Source of the DNA: Triglochin maritima
Lineage: Eukaryota; Streptophyta; Magnoliopsida; Alismatales; Juncaginaceae
NCBI GenBank assembly: GCA_963682175.1
Contig: OY821784.1
Span: forward strand, 30,671,621-30,735,620
Reading direction: 5' to 3'
DNA length: 64,000 bases
Shown: positions 55,508 to 64,000 of the stretch, piece after piece
Numbering within the stretch: the first letter of the stretch is position 1
Layout: every line of letters begins with the position of its first letter
Translations under genes and position numbers: made by a program
Notes under the pieces: generated by a model
Told to the model about the DNA's origin: nothing
Seen by the model: only the letters and a program-made list of their open reading frames with translations
Database searches by the model: none

Positions 55508-58500
55508 TCAGAGTGGGCGAGTACGTCTGCCCGACGCACGGCCACAGAGTAGAGCATTCTTCGGGATAGGGTATTCGTCTCTCCACGAGTTTGCAGGAGA
55601 ATAGACGCGGAGATAAAATTGCTGGCCAAGATATTGTCTTGCCCAATTCTCTGATCTGATATTCCACATACCGACGTTATCCAAGGCCATGTAGATTGCT
55701 GTCCATGAATGTGGATACACCTGAATTTATGCCAAGTTAAGATCAATTATGCAGAATTTTACTGTCTATTCATAAAATCCAACAGGAATGACTGCAAACC
55801 TGCATTATCCAATATTCAAATCAGTTTTCAAAATTATCGACTCCATACATGCCTTGTAAACTATCACTTATTAGTTATTATATAAAACAGAAAATTTCAG
55901 CAGGCTGAAAATAAAGGGAATGAAGACACAAAATACGTAACTGAGAAATTATTGGTTATAGGTAAAATCCATCAATCTAATGAAGCTAACATTAAAGAAG
56001 ACACTGAATCATGTAATATTCCACGAGTATAAATACCTGCACGGTGCAACGAGCAACGGTGTCAACAAGATTATAGCTTTGCCTACTTCCAGATGACCAT
56101 TGTCCTCCATCCATACTGGCCATTAGAAATCGGGGTTAACAAAAGCTGAAAAAAATAAAATAAAAAATTTCACAAAAATTTCTACCAAATTATACTACTT
56201 ACCCAACAACAAAGAATGAGTAACCATCAATATGCCATGACTGCACAGTATCTTCGAAGTTCTCGAAAACAATCTCAACAAAATCTCGGAAATTCACAGC
56301 CATAACGGAGGTCTGGAGATACCCACCTCCAAATGTTGGATTATCAGGAATGCTTCCAAGTGAAAAAACTCCAGGAATCTGGTAAAAGTCCGCAATCTTA
56401 AGGGGAGTGTCTGCTGGAATGAAGGAAACACTGTTAACAGCATATCTCTGTTTGCCATTTATCACTGGGGCGGAACTCGCGAGCCGAATTGTTCTTGATG
56501 GAGTGATCATTCCATAGTGGTAGGAACCTTGGGGATTTGGACGAGGTCCGCTTGCCGTTAGATTCCATCTGGAGTAAAAGTGTTCAACATCATGCAAAGT
56601 TCTTAGAATGATAAATAAACTATCATAATCATACAGGTTAACAATTACTTTGCAGTCTACTCTAAATCTGAAGGACATAACATTTGACGTTTGTATGTAA
56701 TTTTAGTGATGAAAATGTCAAAAAATGCATACAGATCTGAAATAATTACAGTAAATTCTTAACATGAACACCATCAGGAAGACTTATTTATGTAAAATGG
56801 AGCTCAATGTAAGGATCTGTTATGAAATTATGACTAATTTTCAAAATGTTAATTTGAAATTTTATTATCACCATAAGAAATAAACTCAAGATACAGAAGA
56901 GGTCTGTCATAACTTCATAAACATTCATTCAATGCCAATTATGGGCAAGTAAAATTAACCTGAAACAACCTCTAGGTTACTCTGGATGACTACAAGTTTA
57001 AACAGGAGAAATGAAAGCACTTACACAATTGTTTGGCTTCAATAGTTGACATGTTCATAAAACATAGTTTTAACTGGAAATAGTTTAGGAATTGCTTCTA
57101 ACACGTTGACCACCAATCTTGGGTAATTTTAACTTCAATAAGACTAATATGAATGCCTCAAGAAGTAGATATCATTTTGACCTCTAACCCACCTAGGCTA
57201 TCACATAAAACATTGACTTACAAATTGTTAGCACACCCAACCATCGAAGATTTACTGAAGCCAAGAAACACTGGTCCAGAAGCTTCACATCAATGTTTGA
57301 CAAGCATAAGTTTAATATCAGCAATTTGATAAGTTTGTCATGTTGCATTGCATACAACCTTTCAACTTCAACGACACATTGTCCAGTTTGTGCTTCTTAA
57401 TTCAACAAAATTACCCATCTTTGGAAGAACTAAGAGGCAAAAACTTACAGATAACTATTTGAAGTTTTTCTTCTGTACAAGTGTACATCCTCTCTTGTCA
57501 TATAACTTTTTTAGAAAAGATATCAGTCCATTCTGGAAGAAAACTAAACATACCTTATAGATCTTGCCTGATTAAAGGAATAGTCAATTTGAATGGTGGG
57601 CCCTCCAGGTGGCACGCGGCCCTGAACACCTCCCCCTGAGTTGCTGTAATGAAGTATGGCTGTGGTGCTTAGCACAGGTGAGGTGAACCGGGTTGAGACG
57701 GCAACAATGTAGTCCATCGGCGGTTGATCAGCTGTGACTAGGACAGAGTAAGACTGCCCAAGATGGATGTCAAGTGTAGTGTAGGTGTTTTGTACAGTAT
57801 GAGATCCTTCGACCTCGACGAGCTTCATGTTGTGCCCTTCAATTCTGAAGTTTATTGATGTCGTTAGTCCCACGTTGGAAATGCGGAATCTGTAGGTCTT
57901 ACCTGGATGATGAAAATGATCCAACATCAGAGAATTCACATTAAGACAATCGAAAGTAAATAAATTTTCACCCAATTCATGAGAGAGAAGAAACAATAGC
58001 ATATAGAGCATTAGCGAATTTGCGTACAAAGAAATTCGGAACTATAATAATTTTAGTGTCCGCATACCAATTCTACTACCAAAATCAAACCTAATGCTTT
58101 ATATGTCTTGGGTCTCTTCTGGAACTCCAGCACTTGGCTGTAGAAAGTCGTATTTGATTGAGTACTCAGTTAGTCCATCTTTTGATTTCAAAATTGCACC
58201 ACAAAGACACTTTGTTTTGATTAAAAAAACATCCTGTGCCTGAAAGCTTCTTTGGCCATATTGGTATAACAATTTTAGTAGCTATCACACCATAGACATA
58301 ACTATATAATGTAGAATAAGTAGGTGAAGCCTTAATATTCAACGTACCATCATATACGTATGGTACAGTTACAATGAGCATGGTACAGAAACTTTCAGCA
58401 TTGTTCTTTGATGGCACCCTACTTCATATTACAACAATAAAAAGGAAATATGAATCGTAAAAAACCAAATATATAGTCCAGATGCTGCAGTTACCTTGAT

Positions 58501-60455
58501 CGACCGTGAAGGTATTTCCATACATACTCCTTCCGTTGATGAGAAGACCGTCAGGAAAGGGAAGATTATTTCCACTATCCAAGATGCCCTTTAAGTCCTG
58601 CAAAGTTTGTAGAAGAATTAAAAAAATTACCTTAATAATATTCCTACTTTGAAGAAAAATCTACATAATGGATATTTAAACTAGAAAACGTAACAAATGA
58701 AAATTGAAATCAAAACTCTAATACTCTATGCTTTCGGTCTACAGTAAATCTTTTTGTGATAAAACCACAGGGCTTACAGTGTGATTGGCCTTGAACCAGT
58801 CTCCGGCTAATACAGTGAACTCTCCAGCAGGTGGAGGGAATGGCACTGGAATCCTCGGCCTACTGCTGATTGTGATCCCACCAAAAGCACCGCCCGCCTT
58901 GTGGAATGCGAGCGAGGGGAAGTAAAAGAAGGTGCCAATTTGGTCCTTAACTTGAAGAAGATATGTGAAGTTCATCCCTGGAGGAATGGGGCAATTCGTG
59001 CCGTAGACACCATCTTGCCATGAGTTCCTCCTCTGCTGGACACCATTCCTGATCAGAGAACAAAATTTACAGAAGCATTAATCTTAAGCAACATTTGCAC
59101 TTGAATAATTGAGGCATTTCAGCAAACATATAGTGTGCATAACAAACATCAATGAACAAAACTGAATTCTAACTACAAAACACATACCAGAATTGGGTTA
59201 ACAAACATGATCCTTATTTAAATTTGGTACTAACATAAATAGAAATGAGGAAATCTAGACTTAAAGAGGTAATTAAACATGTTTCAAATATACACCTAAT
59301 CAATCACTTATTTCCTACTTGTACACATAACTAAACTAAAACAAATAATTACTAAAATCTGATGTTACCAATTTAGTGTTATATCATCAATTGAAAGTAG
59401 GTGTCAATCATTTTAATGGTCTGAACTCTGAACTGAAGTTATTTCAAAACCCGCCAACACATGATCACTTTGAATGCAATGTCAATAGATGCAATAAAAG
59501 CAATGAATGGGGCAAATTGCAAAACCTTCCAAACATCTAAAAAAGTAATTGTTCAGCAACTTTATAAAGACTGGTCTGACCGGGTCAGACTTTCATGTAG
59601 AAAAGGACAGGAATAGAACAAGATTCTCCGCTAGATCTGAAGAGACATTTGTTCTACACATTTTTTTTAAAGTTATTAAATCTCACTAAAAATGCAAATA
59701 CCCACATTAGATAGTTATAATGTTAGATCATCCAAGACAACTACATATTTGTTCCATCTTAAACTAAGACAGGCATACACATTTTATAGAACAGTACTTA
59801 ACCTTTTCCTTTATGTAGAAATAACCTTGTTTAAGTATAAATACAAATGTATAAAGCCCAAAATGTATAAAAAAAACAAATTTTGACTTACAATAGAAAG
59901 GCATGGTCCACATGGACGAAAAGTAAAATCCTAATTACAAATACTTTAACTTACCAAACTCAACATTGTGAAATATAAATACCAGAGCCCAGACTAATAA
60001 ACAACTTCAACTAGAAAGCAAACTATATATAATTTAACCACCAAAAAAGCCAAAACAGAGAAGAAAGAGCACAAAAAAGAAATTCTTAAGCACCATGAGA
60101 GAAGGAATGGCTCTGGAAGGCTGTTGAAGACATTGATGATGAGATTATCATTTGTGACAGAATCAATGTTAGGACCAGGGAACTGCCCATTGATCAAAAT
60201 CCCCTGTACCCACAAAAAAAAACAAAAAAAGAAAAAGAAAAATGAGATCCTACCCATCAAAATTCTCCTAAAAAATATTCACAAAACATTATCCTCATAG
60301 TTCTTCCAAATCAATGAACAAACCTGTTGCTTGACACCCAATGGGTAAATATCACCATATGTGACATTCCATGTGAAGAATCTATATGGGTCTTCTCCAT
60401 TTGTGCAAATGGTCAAAACCAAAATGGATATGAGGAATAGAGCGTCTCTTCCCAT
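55508..60455 (-). CDS. SKU5-similar multicopper-oxidase-like protein (L-ascorbate oxidase homologue)
   Basis: Eight exons on the minus strand: 60324-60455, 60094-60203, 58778-59048, 58495-58597, 57554-57902, 56203-56568, 56037-56115 and 55508-55720. All are GT-AG with matching phases, giving 540 residues, the usual size for the family. Residues 1-20 (MGRDALFLISILVLTICTNG) are a signal peptide, so the product is secreted to the cell wall. Three cupredoxin domains follow at about 25-150, 160-300 and 350-500. Family hallmarks are FFTWNVTYGDIYPLGVKQQ, GILINGQFPGPNID, RRNSWQDGVYGTNCPIPPG, GKTYRFRISNVG and TVQSWHIDGYSFFVVGMDGG. As is known for SKS proteins, most type 1-3 copper ligands are lacking, so oxidase activity is doubtful. 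The C terminus ends CGRASGRRTRPL without a GPI-anchor tail. Several N-glycosylation sites are present (NVT, NFT, NHT, NLT). Related genes are often pollen-expressed and act in cell expansion. A 5'UTR intron is possible (GTGAGC donor near 60981). Confidence 0.95.
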
Positions 60456-63400
60456 CTCACTCTTCAGTGCTCTCTTCTTCTACTTCAAAACAAACAAGAA
60501 AACTTTTCTTTTTCAGTGCAATAAAGAAGGAAAGACATATATCTAGTGTTTGGTGTCTCATGACAATGGTATGAGTTATGACATGAGTCCAAACATTACT
60601 ATGTATAAACTATTTCCTCCAAAAATAATTTTTCATCACCAAAAATTCGGAAACCAAGTAATTAGCACCGGCAACATGTAAAAGAGATCAAAGTGAAACA
60701 TATGTTTATACTTTTCTAAAAGCATGAACTTTAATCATTTTCTCTTTGCCACTCTACAAGTTTTGGTTCTACATTGGTCTTCAAGACTACCCTTAGTTAC
60801 ATGATGAGAGAGATGCGTTTATACTATTTTCTTGCAAACATTTTTTGTGTTTATGGCCTTTGCTATTTCCACAATAGCATCAAATCTCATGTTTTCTGCT
60901 AAACATAGTAGCCACAATACAAAGTACACCATCACTAGTATTAAGAATGGAGAGATCTAGTTAGAGATAGAAAGTGCTCACCTTTGCCACCAACTTGGAT
61001 AAACTCTTGTTCAGCTGAGCTTCCTCAATTACATTTGATGTTGCAGAAGAATATAATGAAAAAATGCTTAACTAGAATACTCTTAACATACACTGGGGAA
61101 GTATGGGAGAGAAGGGATCTGCAAGCAGTGTTTGCTTCAAGTCTATTATTTAGTGCACAAGTACTAGTGGGGAGAGTGTTGGATGTGATGGGGATTTATG
61201 GGAAAGAGAGTTGAGAGTGAAGTGTGAGCTGTAGGCTGCCACAACCATTAATTAGAATTTAATGGTACTCTGGTTAATATTTATTAACTACTTGGATCTG
61301 ATTTTCGTGGTAATTATTACCACTTGCGCTGGAATCCAAGAAAAACTAGTGATATTAAAGGAGAAGTTGGCTATGCAAGGGTGCTTCTAAGGAAGGTGAG
61401 ATCACACAAAATTAATTAAATGATTTTCCCACATAAATTATTTTCGAAGTAATTGCATTTTTTTGTCCAATAAAAATATGCTTCAATTGGAAGTGTTGAT
61501 TTTCCACGTGTCAATGTTGTTTAGACAGAGACAAGTAATTAATGCTTTACCCACGTAACATTACTTTTCCAAATAATTGCATTTTTAATACAAATAAGCA
61601 CATGATTCAAATAAGTGGTTTCAATTTCCAACATGTTCATTATGTGAATACACACAAGTACTACATTATTTAATAATTTATTTACCAACGCAACAAAATT
61701 TTCTTTTTATTTTATCTACTTTATTCCTCTCATCCAAACACCAGAACGACCGGAACGAGACAACTGAGATTCGATTTTTGTAAGAATTCTCTTAACTGAA
61801 TTAACCCAACTTGGTCAAATTTTCCAATTGAAAAGTGCATCTCTGAACTTGTCATTTGCAAGGGAGAAATTTTTTGCAGCCGAAAAATCATTCATGTCAG
61901 ACTGCGACGTTGGAGGTTCGGAGATTCATCGTATATCTGGCCCAACTACGGTGACAATGGTATCCGGAATCGGCAACCAAACTGGAATTGTACCCGGATA
62001 AAACGGATTTGAGCCAGATCTGGTTTCCTAATTTCGAAACCGACCTAGTTTTGGTTCTAGCTACTAGATCCGGATTCGAGTATTATTAAAAAATAACCCA
62101 AAAAGTAATTATAAGAAATGAAAAAAAGTTTGTACAAGTAAAATTTAAAACTTTCACAAGTTTTTACCGAATTTAGTTCCAACAGATTGAATTCTTGGTA
62201 CTCGTGATCCCACTGAATCCGATTCTGAGTACCCAACTTGGAAATCGATCAAAATCCGGTTCAATTCTAGATATCCAAATATAATACGAATCTCATTTAG
62301 ATTCCCGGTTACCGAACCAAAACCCATGCGCTCCCCTCCCCTCACTAATCCCAACTACTTCACCGACATCTACAAAGTTTTTCCAAAGTCAATGCTACAT
62401 GCCAGATTTCCCTTTCCTCCCTTCAAAAAACACATAAATGTTCAAATCATTCAATTAACCGACCCCTTCAATTAATTAGTCAACACAAACATAAGTAAAT
62501 TGCAAGTTATTTCAATTTCCACCCCCAGTATCATTGATCTGGTGAATACAATCAGTGACACAAGTAAAAAATAATTTACCCGTATAACATAATTTTCCAA
62601 ATAATTACATTTTTTAATCAAGAACCTGATTCATTAATGTAAGGGTCAAGGAGAGGGTCCAGTTTTCAACTCTTGTCTTGTGAGTACTGTTATGGTTCAG
62701 TCGATGCTCAGTTCGCTAGGCAAGACCGGACTATACTGTGAAGTGGATTAGAAATTTAAAATGCAGTGGTTTCTGATTAATTAATAAATTAATTCTTTAA
62801 ATTATTGTGCATGTTTATAAGTGTGCCCATGCATAGTGGCAGTATTATAAAGCAAAATATCTCATAATGGATTCAGCACTATATTATATATATACCAAAA
62901 AAAATACAGTAGTAACCGAAAAATTACTACAAGACGCATTTTTTTATAAAAAACTTGATGTTCTTGTAATTAAACACCCAGACATAACTAATTTGATGGG
63001 GGTAAAAGAAAGAGGGTTAAAAACTCAAATCATGAATCATCATGTCGTAAGAATCAAACTAAACCCATGAATCGCAACGTACGATGAACTCAACTGTGGT
63101 TAGAGAACGTAAGGGTGATTCATTTCGATATTATTACGTGAATATGCTTGATATTGGTTTGAAAACAAATTCATAAATACGGTAAATTTAACACATGGTT
63201 GTCGGTGCCCTTTAGTAACTTGATCCCATTGTCATTGTCAATGAACCATCGCATGGTTGTAGTCTTGTGGATTGAAATAAAGTTGTGGAACCCTGGGGCT
63301 TATATATTAGAGTCCTTATACACGGCCGCGCGCGTCCAGGACGCGGCTTACGTGGCATCTAGTCAGCTGCCCAATAAGCGAAAAGTAAAGCGCGCGTTTT

Positions 63401-63740
63401 ACTTTTCGAAAAATGGAAAAACAACTGCGGCTTTCGTGCAACGGTTCCCTCTCTGACGTATCGATAAGACCGGGAAGGGACATCAGACGCGCCTGTTCAC
63501 ATCCCGAGTTGCGAAAGAAAACCAAAAACGTTTCTGATCTTTCTCACATTCCCTTTCTCAACTTTTCTCCGATTCATCACCCCAGTTCTTCACCGTAACC
63601 CTAGATATCTGTCGACCAAATGGATTTTACACTTCAAGCTTCTATTTCGGGGGTTGTGGTGCACTAGGTTTGTCGTTTTTACCGTAACATTGAATTGCGA
63701 TACTCTAAAAAGGAATGTTCTCATACGGTTGATGTCTTCT
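60456..63740. other. Promoter side of SKS gene and intergenic region
   Basis: No gene recognised. Minus-strand CT-rich sequence at 60980-61215 may be a 5'UTR exon of the SKS gene. Related AT-rich phrases recur (AATAATTGCATTTTT near 61570; AATAATTACATTTTTTAATC near 62600), suggesting a worn repeat. A degenerate CCGGAT/CCGGTT-rich stretch is at 61950-62320. From 63297 there is a TATA-like TATATATTA and a CpG-rich segment, probably the promoter of the frame at the right edge. Confidence 0.5.
63379..63408. repeat. Near-perfect 30-bp hairpin
   Basis: CGAAAAGTAAA and its inverted copy TTTTACTTTTCG flank a GCGCGC centre. It lies about 80 bp downstream of a TATA-like box (63303 region). Confidence 0.75.
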
Positions 63741-63743
63741 TAG

Positions 63744-64000
63744 GCTTCTACGCATTACTTCCATCCCTCCAAATGTTCGTGGACCCCAATAGAGAAGGTC
63801 TTTGGGAAGTTGAGGGACGCAGAGAAAGATGTCTTCCGGGCTACCCCCTTCGGTCACTTCATCAACCTCTCCAACGTTCCTGTCGATAATGACATTATCG
63901 ACTGGTTCGTGGAACACTATGACACCGAGGAGGTGGGGTTGAGGATCGGCTCTGGGGTAGTACACTTCACTGTCGAAGACGTTGCCCTAATTTTGGGGCT
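63744..64000 (+). CDS. Transposon-type plant protein start (DUF1985/PMD-like), partial
   Basis: A frame open from just after a stop near 63743 to the right edge reads WTPIEKVFGKLRDAEKDVFR, then ATPFGHFINLSNVPVDNDII, DWFVEHYDTEEVGLRIG, and SGVVHFTVEDVALILGL. The arrangement FGHF...-15-20-...WFVE-Y...RIG...VHFTVEDVALILGL resembles the N-terminal domain (DUF1985 or plant-mobile-domain type) of proteins carried with Ulp1 proteases or PMD genes in Mutator-like elements. No ATG was located with confidence; a first exon may lie upstream or the start may be lost. The rest is outside the window, so the assignment is tentative. Confidence 0.45.

Noticed and set aside
62867..63070. 67-codon frame
   Set aside because: Isolated, AT-rich, no homology pattern and no splice partners.

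Overview
The window is nuclear DNA of a flowering plant, most likely a eudicot: AT-rich, with GT-AG introns, plant-type gene families and heavy long-terminal-repeat (LTR) retrotransposon load. No rRNA, tRNA gene, CRISPR array or bacterial-style operon was seen. Species was not identified.

Only three loci look like intact host genes. (1) 23770-26899 (+): a seven-exon gene for a 622-residue protein with five KH RNA-binding domains (HEN4-like). (2) 31237-35468 (-): a six-exon gene for a 261-residue protein I do not recognise, with two N-terminal CxxC pairs and one hydrophobic segment; it also has a 5'UTR intron. (3) 55508-60455 (-): an eight-exon SKU5-similar / L-ascorbate-oxidase-homologue gene, 540 residues, secreted. 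Every junction in these models follows GT-AG and keeps phase.

The rest is mostly transposon, left to right: the 5' LTR, primer-binding site, leader and partial gag of a tRNA-Asp-primed Ty3/gypsy element (family A, 1-3540); a degraded Ty1/copia LTR; a head-to-head LTR foldback (family D); a PIF/Harbinger remnant split by a full-length Tekay-like Ty3/gypsy element T (6145-15296, TSD CAACA); a MITE and a local duplication (16206-17044); a decayed Ty1/copia element (17318-22320) split by a collapsed family A copy (19186-20738, TSD GTGCA); then, after the first two host genes, a Tekay-like element C (38451-48426, TSD CGTCT) that has lost nearly all of pol and carries family B sequence (39625-44829) inside its 3' LTR; and a Mutator-like (MULE) region with a plant-mobile-domain pseudogene, broken by a family A solo LTR, beside a MuDR transposase pseudogene. 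A transposon-like reading frame starts at the right edge.

The most notable pattern is in the LTR promoters. In families A and B a GC-rich palindrome, or a pair of them, sits about 90-160 bp upstream of the LTR TATA box. The sequence differs between families, but the palindromic form is kept, in one case by a paired change. LTRs of T, C and the copia element instead carry many copies of another palindrome, CGGTCGACCG. The other standout is the solo LTR at 49235-50765, flanked by a 24-27 bp duplication of its host coding sequence rather than the usual 5 bp.
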